Shown here in pieces: positions 1-10,225 of a stretch of 64,000 bases of DNA (position 1 is the stretch's first letter; each line of letters opens with the position of its first letter). The notes under the pieces were generated by a model. That model worked only from the letters and a program-made list of their open reading frames with translations, was not told where the DNA came from and ran no database searches. Position numbers and translations under genes: made by a program. This DNA is from Phoenix dactylifera (lineage: Eukaryota > Streptophyta > Magnoliopsida > Arecales > Arecaceae), in assembly GCF_009389715.1 (NCBI RefSeq), contig NC_052392.1, positions 37,939,410-38,003,409 of the forward strand, read 5' to 3'.

Positions 1-130
1 GACGGCCTCGCGGGAGGAGAAGAATTCTCCGCGGGCCATCTACGGCCGCTGGCGGCGGTGGCCCGACCCCTTCCTGTGGCCCCTCCTGTGTCCGCCATGG
101 CTCGGCCCCCTTCCGACGCCGGCGACGTTG
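1..130. repeat. GC-rich block at left edge of a low-complexity mosaic
   Basis: This short GC-rich stretch leads directly into the homopurine array. A similar GC-rich block followed by TTTATTTA repeats and pyrimidine tracts lies at about 2930-3225, in roughly mirror orientation, so the two look like related modules of one composite repeat. Frames across it show no recognisable protein. It is cut by the window edge. Confidence 0.5.
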
Positions 131-788
131 CAGGAGGAGAAGAAAGAAGAAAGAAGAAGAAGAGAAGAAGAAAAGAAAAAAAAGAAAAAAAAAGGAAAAA
201 AAAAAGAAAAAAAAGAAAAGAAGAAAAAAAGAAAGAAAGGGAAATAAATAAATAAATACATGCATATATAAATGAATGAACGAAAAGAAGAAAAAAAGGA
301 AAGAAAAAAAAGAAGAGAAGGAAAAAAAAGAAGAAAAGAAAAAAAGAAGAAAAAGGAAAGAAAAAGAAGAAAAAGGAAAGAAAAAGGAAGAAAGGGAAAG
401 AAAAGGAAGAAAAAGGAAAGGAAAAGAAAAAAAAAAGAGGAGAAGAAAAAGGAAAGAAAAAGAAGAGAAGGAAAGAAAAAGAAGAAAAAAAAAGAAAAAA
501 AAAGGAAAGAAAAAGAAGAAAAAGGAAAGAGAAAGGAAGAAAAGGAAAGAAAAAGGAAGAAAAAGAAAGAAAAAGAAAAAAAGGAAAGAAAAAGAAAAAA
601 AGAAAAGAAAAAAAAGGAGAAGAAAAGGAAAGGAAAAGGAAGAGAAGGAAAGAAAAATAAGAAAAAAAATAAGAAAAAGGAAAGAAAAAGGAAGAAAAGG
701 AAAGAAAAAGAGAAGAAAAAGGAAAGAAAAAGAAAAAGAAGAAAAAAAGGAAAGAAAAAGAAGAAACGAAAAGAAGAAAAAAAAATAA
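131..788 (+). repeat. Long homopurine (GA-rich) array
   Basis: About 650 bases are almost entirely A and G on the + strand, in irregular units such as GGAAAGAAAAAGAAG. A short AT-rich break with AATAAATAAATA lies at 241-275. Frames through it translate to Lys/Glu/Arg strings in several phases, which is a product of composition and not a gene. Homopurine-homopyrimidine DNA of this length can form triplex (H-DNA) structures; that is general knowledge and was not tested here. Confidence 0.9.
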
Positions 789-789
789 T

Positions 790-1500
790 GAGTGAATGAC
801 AGTTAGGTTAGTAAGCTTGGTACACAGGTAATATAGTATAGCACATATTTAAGTAAGCTTGGCACACAATTAATCAATGTTTTAACACTTAATATAGCCT
901 AGCACAGTTTTCTGTTTTGTGCACACAGTTTACCGTTCCATGCACATAGATATAGTTTTTGTACACATAGTTTAGTTAAGCTATCTGATTTTTATAGAAT
1001 ATTTCGAATCAGTTATAACGACGTGGTAGACACTTGATATAGGTTGTTCTTGTGAGCCAAGACTTATCCTAACATGGCGCATAGTCGATTAAGCTTGAAA
1101 CACACTTAATTAACCAATACACACTTAATTAACCTCGAAACATAATTTCTGCTATGTGCACACAGTTTACCGTTTTTTGCATACATGTATGGTTTCTCTG
1201 CACACAGTTAAGTTAAACAATTTGATTTTTGTAAAATGTTTTGAATCAATTATAATGATGTGGTAGACACTTAATATAGGTTGTTCTTGTGAGCCAAGTC
1301 TTACCTTAGCATGGCGCATATTCGATTAAACTTGAAACACACTTAACTAACGATGGTACATACTTAATTAACCTCGAAATACAGTTTTCTGTTCTATGCA
1401 CACAATTTACTGTTTCCTGCACATAGGTATGGTTTCTCTGCACACAGTTAAGTTAACCATGTCATATTACTTGTATACCAAGCTTACTAACCTAACTGTC
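790..1500. repeat. Tandem duplication (about 245-bp unit) flanked by an inverted repeat
   Basis: A unit of about 245 bp occurs twice (about 960-1205 and 1206-1450). It shares blocks such as GGTTGTTCTTGTGAGCCAAG and CTCTGCACACAGTTAAGTTA. The outer ends are inverted copies: AGTTAGGTTAGTAAGCTTGG at about 801 matches the complement at about 1474-1500. The spacer is therefore bounded by an inverted repeat that continues into the purine tract on the left and the pyrimidine tract on the right. No coding signal was seen. Confidence 0.75.
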
Positions 1501-1504
1501 ACTC

Positions 1505-1645
1505 GTTCATTATTTTATTTTTTTCTTCTTTTCTTCTTTTCTTTCTTTTTCTTTTCTTTTCTTCTTTTTTCTTTCCTTCTCTTCTTTTTCTTTTCTTTTA
1601 TTCTTTTTCTTTCCTTTTCTTCCTTTTTTTTTCTTTTCTTTTCTT
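1505..1645. repeat. Homopyrimidine tract
   Basis: This CTTTT-rich run is the strand-flipped counterpart of the purine array at 276-788 and carries the inverted-repeat junction at its left edge. Confidence 0.85.
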
Positions 1646-1663
1646 GATATTGATAGATACAGT

Positions 1664-1952
1664 GGAAAAAAAAGACAAAAAAAGAAGAAAAAGAAAAGAA
1701 AAAGAAGAAAAGAAGAAAAAGAAGAAAAAGGAAAAAAGGAAGAAAAAGGAAAGAAAAAGAAGAAAAAGGAAAAAAAAAGAAGAAAAGAAAAGAAAAAGGA
1801 AAGAAAAGGAAGAGAAGGAAAGAAAAAGGAAGAAAAGGAAACAAAAGAAGAGAAGGAAAGAAAAAGGAAGAAAAGGAAAGAAAAAGAAGAGAAGGAAAGA
1901 AAAAGGAAGAAAAGGAAAGAAAAAGAAGAAAAGGAAATAAAAAAAAGAAGAT
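1664..1952. repeat. Homopurine tract
   Basis: This GA-rich run of AAAAAGGAAGAAAAGG-type units follows the pyrimidine tract after only about 20 mixed bases, so strand asymmetry switches abruptly. Low-complexity reading frames here are not genes. Confidence 0.85.
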
Positions 1953-2500
1953 AATTAAGTATTCTATGTGCACATTTAAGTCTTCCTTGCACACAGACTT
2001 AATTGTATACAGAGAATACTTAACTGCGTATAGATAGCACTTAACCGCATGCATCACAGTTAAGTATTCTTTGTACAGAATTAAATTTTCTCTGCACACA
2101 GTTAAGTGTTCTCTGCATCACCCAGTTAAGTATGTATAGAGAATATTTAACTGCGTGCATCACACAGTAGGTGTTCTCTATATACAATTAAATCTTCTCT
2201 GCACACACTTAAATCTTCTTTGTACACAGTTAAGTATTTTCTGCATCATACAATTTAGTGTGTGCAGAGAAGACTTAATTGTATACAGAGAATATTTAAT
2301 TGTGTGCATCACACAGTTAGGTGTTCTCTATACATAATTAAATCTTCTTTGCACATATTTAAATTTTTTCTACATACAGTTAAGTGTTCTATACATCATA
2401 CAGTTAAGTTAAATATTCTCTGTACACAATTAAGTCTTCTCTTCACACACACTTAAATCTTCTCTGCATACAATTAACTGCTCTATGCATCACACAGTTA
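1953..2500. repeat. Array of short degenerate repeats (GCACACAGTTAAGT type)
   Basis: Repeated, degenerate units of roughly 25-40 bp combine TTCTCTGCACACAGTTAAGT and GCATCACACAGTTAAGT cores. Some occur as reverse complements (CTTAATTGTATACAGAGAA). The same units recur at 2716-2865 and related words occur in 790-1450, tying these blocks into one repeat family. Confidence 0.8.
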
Positions 2501-2930
2501 AGTATTTTTTCCTTTCCTTTTTCTTCTTCTTTTTTTCTTTTCTTTTTTCTTTTTTTTCCTTTTCTTCTTTTTCTTTCCTTTTTTTCTTTTTCTTTCCTTC
2601 TCTTCTTTTTCTTTCTTTTTCTTTTTCTTTCCTTTTTCTTTTCTTTTTCGTTCCTTTTTTTTTCTTTTTCTTTCCTTCTCTTCTTTTTCTTTCCTTTTCT
2701 TTTTCTTTCCTTCTCTACACAGAGTTAAGTATTCTCTGCATCACACAGTTAAGTATGTGCAGAAAAGACTTAATTGTATACAAAGAATACTTAATTGTGT
2801 GCATCATACAGTTAAGTAATCTTTGTACACAATTAAGTCTTCTCTACACACACTTAAATCTTCTTTTTCTTTTTTTTCTTTTGTTTTTCCTTTTTTTCTT
2901 TTTTTCTTTCTTTTTTTTTCTACTTTCTCA
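2501..2930. repeat. Homopyrimidine tracts with interposed short-repeat block
   Basis: T/C-only runs at 2501-2715 and 2865-2925 bracket another copy of the GCACACAGTTAAGT-type array (2716-2865). Any reading frame is Phe/Ser/Leu-rich noise. Confidence 0.8.
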
Positions 2931-3225
2931 TCTCGTGAGGCCGACGGCGCCAAAAGGGGGTTGTGCCATGGCAGCAGCGGGAGGGGCCCCGACCGCAGCC
3001 ACTTTATTTATTTATTTATTATTTTATTACAATATATTATTTATTTATTTATTTATTTATTCATTCATCACATATATATATGTATTTATTTATTTATTTA
3101 TTTTTCTTTTCTTTCTTTTATTTCTTTTTTTCCTTTTTATTTTTAAATTTCCTTCTTTTTCTTTCCTTTTCATCTTCTTTTTTCTTTCATTTTCTTCTTT
3201 TTTCTTTCTTTTCTTCTATTTTCTC
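2931..3225. repeat. GC-rich block, TTTATTTA repeats and pyrimidine tract
   Basis: GC-rich sequence (2931-3000) is followed by TTTA tetranucleotide repeats (3001-3110, with TATATATATG inside) and then a T/C tract (3110-3225). The order mirrors 1-790: GC block, AT tetranucleotides, purine run. Confidence 0.75.
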
Positions 3226-3530
3226 CTCCGGTGAGGCGGTGGCGGACGTGGAAGGAGGGCGGGTTGCGGCCGGCGACGGCCGCAGGAGGGGGCTCGTGAG
3301 GGGGCAGGGGCGGGGCCAATCCTGGTGACACGGCCGCGGGAGAGGGCTTGGGAGGGGGCAGGGCCGTGGGAGGGGGCTCGGGAGGGGGCGGGGCGGGGTC
3401 GGCAGCGGCAGCAGGAGGGAGCTCGGGTGGGGTCGTAGAGGGGGCTCAGGAGGAGGCGAGCCGGGGCCGGCGGCGGCCGCAGGAGGGAGCTCGGGCGGGG
3501 GCGGGCCGTGGTCGGCGGGGGGATCTTTTT
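3226..3530 (+). repeat. G-rich minisatellite, possible quadruplex-forming
   Basis: Degenerate units such as GGGAGGGGGCTCGGGAGGGG are repeated on the + strand. Closely spaced G3-G5 runs (especially 3335-3400) fit the general pattern of G-quadruplex-prone DNA. It ends about 240 bp before the pectinesterase start codon. Confidence 0.7.
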
Positions 3531-3773
3531 CTTCTCATTATGGTAATGGGAGATGAGGAGGGCCGGGGCATTTTTGGTCTTCTTAAAAAAAATAAAAGAG
3601 ACTTAAGGATCGGGAATTAAACTTGGTAAAGATATTGGATGGAAGATTTTAAAACCCGTTAACCGGGACTTTTTGTTATAGCGTGGTCTTTTGGAGGGGT
3701 TTTTCCTAGTTTCTTCTTCGGTATAGCTGGCTTTCCTTTGTGTTTGTGAGCTTGCCCCATCAACCAACCCCAC
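3531..3773 (+). promoter_or_regulatory. Upstream/leader region of the pectinesterase gene
   Basis: These 243 bp separate the G-rich minisatellite from the first ATG. No convincing TATA box is visible; AATAAAAGAG near 3590 and TTATAGCG near 3676 are weak candidates. If the transcription start is here, the gene has a very short promoter before repetitive DNA begins. Confidence 0.35.
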
Positions 3774-6555
3774 ATGGCCCCGTTCCTCTCTCTCCTCCTC
3801 TTCTTCGTCCTCGTCTCCGCCGCCGCCGGCGGCCACCGCTACGACCACCACGGCCACCACTTCCCCCATCCCAACCCAGAAATCTCCGCCGCCCCGTTGT
3901 CCCAGATCCGCCAGGCCTGCAAGGCCACCCGCTTCCCGGACGCCTGCGAGTCGACCGTCTCCCAGTCCCCTTCCCTCCCTCCCAATCCCTCCCCCTCGGA
4001 CCTCATCCTCGCCGCCGCCAACGCCTCCGCCGCCGGCCTCTGGACCGCCCGCTCCATGCTCCAGTCCATCCTTAACGCCTCCGAGAAAGCTTCCAACCTG
4101 AACCGCACCAACACCGCCCGCATCTGCCTCGAGGTCCTCTCCTACTCCGATCGCCGCCTCTCCGCCGCCTTCTCCCGCGCCCTCCCCGCCGGCGCCCTAG
4201 CCGACGCCCGCGCCTGGGCCAGCGCCGCCCTCCTCTACCAGTACGACTGCTGGTCCGGCCTCAAATACGTCAACGATACCACCCAGGTCTCCGACGCCAT
4301 GGCCTTTCTCGCCGGCCTCGCCAACCTGACCAGCAACGCCGTCGCCATGCTCGCCGCCCTCCAGCGCTACGGCCCCGACATCGCCCGCTGGGGCCCGCCC
4401 CAGACCGAGCGCGACGGCTACTGGGCCGACCACGTGGTCTCCTCCTTCGCCGCCGCCGCCACCGCCGCTGGGACGACGGGGCACCTGCCGTCGGAACCCA
4501 ACCCGGACTTCACGGTGTGCAAGGGCGGGGGTTGCGGGTACGCCACGGTCCAGGCGGCAGTCGACGACGCGCCGGAGGGGGCGGCCAGCCTGTTCGTGAT
4601 CTACATTAAGACCGGGGTCTACGAGGAGACGGTCCGGGTGCCGTACGAGAAGACGAATCTGGAATTCGTCGGCGACGGCATGGGCAAAACCGTCATCACG
4701 GGATCTCTCAACGCCGGCATGGTCGGCGTGACCACTTACAACACGGCAACTGTCGGTAAGCAATCCATTTATGTCTGTCACGTAATACCGAATAGGACAC
4801 GTGGCAGTATTTCACTTACAAGTGCTCCTTCATGATTGCCACGTAGCCCAATTCGAGGATTACTCTGCTGGAGTAAAGGGGGGGCATAATTACTGGAAGG
4901 TTTATGGTAAAACGTTAGCATTAGAAACATGAGCATGGGAACAGCAGGTTTTCATGTGGAGTAATTATCGCCAGTAATTATGATCAGTTGCTTTCCAAAG
5001 CCAAAACTGGGAATTTTGGCTTTGGAAAGCATCTACGAACATGGAGGACACGAGGATCGAGCGAGCAGAGAAATTATTGAGGTCAACCGCTTTGAGTTCT
5101 CTTGCTTCTAGTCACATTTGGACATACAAAAAATAATTGCACAGAGGCTAGGCTAGCAATTTGAGCCAGGTCTAACACAACATATAGTTTTAGGTTGGAT
5201 TGAGTTTGTATCGCTCGGTCATGAGAGGTTTGGATTGATAATGGAGACTTGCTAACCAACTTTCCTCTCAGCCCAACCCAACATTTCTCCTTACAATTTT
5301 TCTTGCTTGATCCAATTAACCGGACAAAACGGGCCAAGCCTAGACGAGTCCTGCAAACCGAGCCTGCTCTAACCTAACAAGATTAAGGTAGGATCAGCAA
5401 ATTATGAGTAAATTTGGGTTCAATTTCAGAATATAAATTAGGTTTGGCATTAAACCTTGTAGAATCAGGTCATGTATGCCGATCCTAGTCAGTTTAAGAT
5501 TAAGATTTAATTGAGTTGATTTGTATTAATAAGTCAGGTCATGTATGCATTAGCCGTTATTAATTTAGGTTTTTTCAAAATATTTCGGTATGTGAGACTG
5601 ATTTTGTAGACTTAATTCTTTGCAGTTGTGCATCTTTGGGTTTCTCTCGCAGCTTAATCTCATACAAAAATGGAACGATAAAATCCAAAACTGGTATCTC
5701 AAGCAATTATAAAATTAACAAAATATTCTTTTTACATTTTTTTTTTCGAATATGGATAAGTTATTAATATCACTGTATTAGTGCTAAAGTCGGTTTTAAT
5801 ACTTGTCAATTAATAATGAGTCACTTTTGCCTCTCCGCGCAGGGGTCAGCGGCGACGGATTCCGAGCCCGGAACCTGACCATCGCCAATACGGCCGGGCC
5901 GGACGCCCACCAGGCCGTGGCCTTCCGCTCCGACAGCGACCTCTCCGTCCTCGACACCGTGGAATTCCTCGGCCACCAGGACACCCTCTATGGCCACTCC
6001 CTCCGCCAGCTCTACCGCAACTGCCGCATCTCCGGCACCGTCGACTTCGTCTTCGGCAACTCCGCCGCCGTCTTCGACAGCTGCCTCATCCTCTTCCTCC
6101 CCCGCCAGCTCAACCCGGAGCACGGGGAGTCCAACACCCTCGCCGCCCAAGGCCGCACCGACCCCGCCCAGTCCACTGGCTTCGTCTTCCACCACTGCGT
6201 CGTCAACGGCAGCGACGACTACATCGCGCTCTACCGACAGAAGCCCGCCGTCCACCGGGCCTACCTCGGGCGGCCATGGAAGGAGTACTCGAGGACGGTG
6301 TTCATCGACACCTACATGGAGTTCATTGTGAGGCCGGAAGGGTGGCTGCCGTGGGACGGCGACTTCGCGCTCAAGACGCTCTTCTACGGCGAGTTCGGGA
6401 ACTCGGGGCCGGGGGCCAATGCGTCGGCGAGGGTGCCCTGGAGCAGCCAGATCCCGGCTGAGCATCTCGGGGCCTACACGCTGGAGAACTTCATACAGGG
6501 AAATGAGTGGATAGGCTCCAATGGAGCAGTAGGAGACGTTTGGAGGAGGCGGTAA
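3774..6555 (+). CDS. Pectinesterase with N-terminal inhibitor domain, PME51-like (2 exons)
   Basis: Predicted exons are 3774-4755 and 5843-6555. The intron has a GTAAGC donor at 4756 and a CGCAG acceptor ending at 5842, phase 1, giving 564 aa. Residues 1-20 look like a signal peptide, so the product should be secreted to the wall. Residues about 40-195 are the PMEI-like pro-region, with Cys49, Cys58, Cys118 and Cys159 in the usual pattern. The catalytic beta-helix starts near 247. All family signature positions are present: GVYEETV (281), Gln351, Gln373-Asp374 in HQDTLY, Asp395 in DFVFG, and Arg471/Trp473 in LGRPW. It should remove methyl esters from homogalacturonan. No obvious RRLL-type processing site between the domains was seen. 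Exon 1 is strongly GC-biased at third positions, as in many commelinid genes. The splice join restores the GVSGDGF motif, so the model is well supported. The PME51 assignment is from recognition, not a search. Confidence 0.93.
4756..5842 (+). other. Intron of the pectinesterase gene
   Basis: This 1,087-bp AT-rich intron has GT/AG ends. It contains a stretch at about 5190-5480 with CCAACCCAACA and CGGGCCAAGCC words, resembling the family-like sequence at about 14430-15050. It may be an old repeat fragment, but no element ends were found. Confidence 0.8.
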
Positions 6556-9500
6556 ATTTGAATTTATAAATGGTGACAAAAAAATAATAAGGTAACAAAG
6601 GTGTTTAGCCGATCAATTTCTCTGCATGTTTTATTGGCACGTATGCATGTAAATAATTTTGCTAAATTTGATGCAGAAGAGAGGGATGATTCTTAAGATA
6701 AACATTAACTACTTTGGTAGGATGGGGCTGGATAGATCGTGTTGGGCAACTTCGCGTATCAAGCTTAAGGAAAAAATTAGAAAATTATCCCTTTCAAGAG
6801 CCTCGAACTTTTATTTTTTATTTATTTTTAATCAAGCTTCAGGCTAAGCCTACATAAAATTTGATATTTTTTATACCCAAACCGGCTTTACTATGCATGT
6901 GGTGTAATAAAAATATTATCTCTAAGATACAAAACCGATGCTTGCTGCACCTTAAGTATAATACATCAATATCTATATATTTGCTAATTTGTAAGAAAGA
7001 GAGATTGTATGTTTATACGAGAAAAGAGATTCGTTGTAAGAATAAAGAAAAGAGTTTTCAGTATATGCCATAGAGTGCCATATTGTAAAAGTAAAAAAAA
7101 ATATAACTAGTCAAATTTCATACTTTCTTCAATGAGGTGGAGAAAAGCCAAAGGGCCAAAAATTTAAGAAAAAAACTACTTCTTACGGATAAAAGAGTTA
7201 GAGTTATTTTGAAAATAATAAAACTCTAACAGATTATTATTGTGGAAGGTCTTGGGGTAGATTTTAAAGGCTGTTCCACCTGTTGGATGTTGCCCCTTGT
7301 CAAATTCCCTTGTGATACCTACGGAGTTGGAATCGATCCAACTGTAGAACAAACAGTTCCTAGAATCAAAATATTGAATGGTAAAAGTAGAAAATTTTGT
7401 ACCTACTTATTTTACATGTCAAAATCTATAAATTGTGTACTCTGAAACTACGTTGACTTTGCAATTCAGATGGATACTTTAGGGAAGCTGCACTGTTATT
7501 ACTAGTGAGTAGGATTTTCTTTCTTTTGGACGATATGAGTTTTCTAATTGAACTCAATTTCCTCCCTGGAAATATCTAAGATTAATAATAAGTTTACGTA
7601 AAAATTTTAAATCTTTAGCATAATCATGATTCATAACCGAAATGATCAAGGCCGTCACAACTATTAAGAGTCATTTTAATGAATCTTGACCATTTGCTCT
7701 AGACCTATAAGCAGTCTGAAGCAATTCTATTTAAGAATTCTCAAAAGATTAAGAAACAAGTACCAATATGTCTATCTGTTTCAGGTTTTGAAATTTTTTT
7801 CAAGTTCTCTCTAGTGATCCACTGGATCTCTATGCTTTTTAGAGCCTAATTAGATATTTCTAAAGAATTGAACTGAAAATCATGTAGAAATCAGATTTGT
7901 TGGCTCATCTAACTCGCATGTTTTAAGAGCCTATCCAAACCCAACTTATATCTCAATCTTTGGGCTGCAGAGAAAAGAAAAAAAACACACATAGAGATCT
8001 TTTTATTTTATGAGCTTTTTGATATGCGGTTCCTCTATGGATCCACATGTAATGATAAAGGGTTGTAGGTCGGTCCTTAATTTTTGATACCTCCAAGTGA
8101 CCAGAAATTTTTTTAAAAAAAATGATTGGTGGAACATGTGTTACAAAGTTGGTCAGCAGAGATTTTTTATTAAAATTTGGTCCATATAAGGACCAGCAAG
8201 CTCCTTTTTTTTTATTCTCATAATATTTAGGCTGGATGGTGTTTAGTTTATACAGAACCATGCTTAAATGAACATAAACAGCCCAATCCATAAATCCTAT
8301 CAGATTTTCAGTCAATACTGTAGAAATATCTGAACAAGTCCTTAACAGTGTTTGTCCCTTGGAACAGTGATTTGTAGAGAGAGAGAGAGAGAGAGAGAGC
8401 AATGCGTTTGTCAGTGGAATTCCACCATGCATATGCGGCTCCATGTGCCCCTGTTTTCTTTGTTTAGTTGGGCATGGAGATACTATTCGAGCAGTATTTA
8501 GTGGCAGTATTAGAAGCATGGAATAAGACAAGCAAATAAGCTGGCTGTGCATGTGGTCTCTTTTTATCTTTTCTGTGCATCCCCTCATCTCTCCGACAAT
8601 ATCAAACCATCTGGTGGTCCAACTTTTTCACAGTGAGGTCTCCATGCCATTGTGGGATCTGGTGGTCCAGCCGTGCTTTAGTGGGCAGGCACTCAGAATG
8701 CTCCTCCAGGGGTTTCTTGAAAGGAAACACTGCAAATTTCACTCAGCCGACAATAAGGGAACTATGGCAACAGAAATAAGCTTAAAAGTACCCAAAGGAA
8801 ATAGAAAGTTGAATTTATGTAATATTGTATCGAATAGAAAATTTTGTTTCCAAACAATTAATAGTTAAGAACCAAATTCTGTAAAACTCCACATTTCTGA
8901 ATATTGATCAAAGGTCCCATCATTTAAAAGAATCAAGCATGGTGTACTTCTCAAAACATATAAAGATGGAATGACCATATTACCAAGAGAGTCTCTGCAA
9001 TAGTGAAAAGTGATACTCATTCTAGTAGTAACAGACCGACCACATTAAGCAGCATCCTGGGCCTGTCACAAGACCCAAGCTCTAGACCAGATATCAATTC
9101 CTTGTATTATTTTGATAGTGACTCTGAATTATTGCAAGTTTGGAGTTGCATAATGCTGAAGTCTTCTGATAATCCTGTCAGTAATTCCTTTCAGTGATAA
9201 ATAAGTTCTACATCTGCATACAGTTATTGCATTTTAATTAGCTATCCCTTAATTACCTTGATTAAACCGAGCTTAAAGTATGAAAATTAAGACACAGTGA
9301 TCAAGCTACAACCATCTTCTCTTTTAACCCCTGCTCTTAAGATACTTTAAATATAAAATTTTTAATTATCAAAAATATGAAATCTTCTTTTTTTTTCTTG
9401 ATAGAAGAGTCTATAGGAAATGAGCTACACAACAAGGTTAGCCCTCTCCTAAATACCTCTAACCCCCCAAACAATGGAGAGAATCGAGCTCAAGTCACTT

Positions 9501-10225
9501 GGTTCAATTGTCAAAGACATTATCAGCTTGCTAAGTGAGAACCTTCAAAACATGCAGTCATCTCCCATTGGATTTATTTGTATAACATTACAATTCTCAT
9601 CAATTTTATCATTAAAAATAAATGCTGCAATGATATATCAGATGACCAGTTCGAAACCCCTGTATGATGCAAATTTCTTGCATGAAACACATCAGGAATA
9701 CGTTAGCTTCATTGCAGTAGAAACCAATTTGAGAAGTAACACAGTTCGTATACCAGAATTGGAAACTTAATTTAAGTTCCTAGCATGCTACCTATGAAAT
9801 GATGTCAGCCTAAAAACTTGCTCCACGAGAACCTAACATCTTTAGGGTATAGAGTTAATTGCTCCAGCAAAATTATGAGTAGAGATAACAAACAAACAAT
9901 CTTGCCATGACAACTTGCACGCAGTGGAGAAAGATTGTTGAAAAAATCAGTAAAGCATATGTATTATCCACCAAAAAAAAAATTCCAGCCATTGATACAA
10001 TGGAACAGTTGAAACCTATGACACCCAGGAACAAAGCATGTACCTAAGCCCAGACATGGCCAGCTTCACACTTTAAAAGCCGGTGGAAGGATGTCTATGA
10101 AAGGTGTCATAAGGTGAAGATCTAGAGACAGGTTGGAATCAGGCGAATACCAATCTAACTATGAAAACTGTAAAATGAGAAGATGGAGAAAGAAACAGAA
10201 AGCAGGAGTGAGGAGAGAGTACAGA
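6556..10225. other. Intergenic region between convergent PME and GUX genes
   Basis: About 3.7 kb of AT-rich DNA holds no reading frame with recognisable protein content. The longest (7953-8588 on the minus strand) looks random. A (GA)n run lies at 8376-8399 and a T-run at 9388-9396. Both flanking genes end here, so their 3' UTRs and terminators should be inside, but no poly(A) signal could be assigned with confidence. Confidence 0.6.
8376..8399. repeat. (AG)12 microsatellite
   Basis: A perfect AG dinucleotide run. Confidence 0.95.

Noticed and set aside
272..799. Long Lys/Arg/Glu-rich reading frames in the purine array (also 1644-1940)
   Set aside because: Several frames are open at once because purine-only DNA lacks T-containing stop codons. 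The translations are low-complexity with no domain.
1510..2099. Phe/Ser/Leu-rich minus-strand frames, and similar + frames at 2485-3328
   Set aside because: Same composition effect in pyrimidine tracts; no start context, no domain, and they cross repeat boundaries.
4197..4781. Minus-strand frames opposite the pectinesterase exons (also 5821-6579)
   Set aside because: They are open because of GC-rich third positions on the real coding strand. They contain no family motifs, while the + strand has the complete set of PME signatures.
7953..8588. 211-codon minus-strand frame between PME and GUX
   Set aside because: No recognisable domain, ordinary AT-rich composition, crosses a GA microsatellite, and no promoter or splice context.
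9640..9670. B-box-like AGTTCGAAACCCC suggesting a tRNA
   Set aside because: Flanking sequence cannot form acceptor or D arms; likely chance or a decayed SINE.
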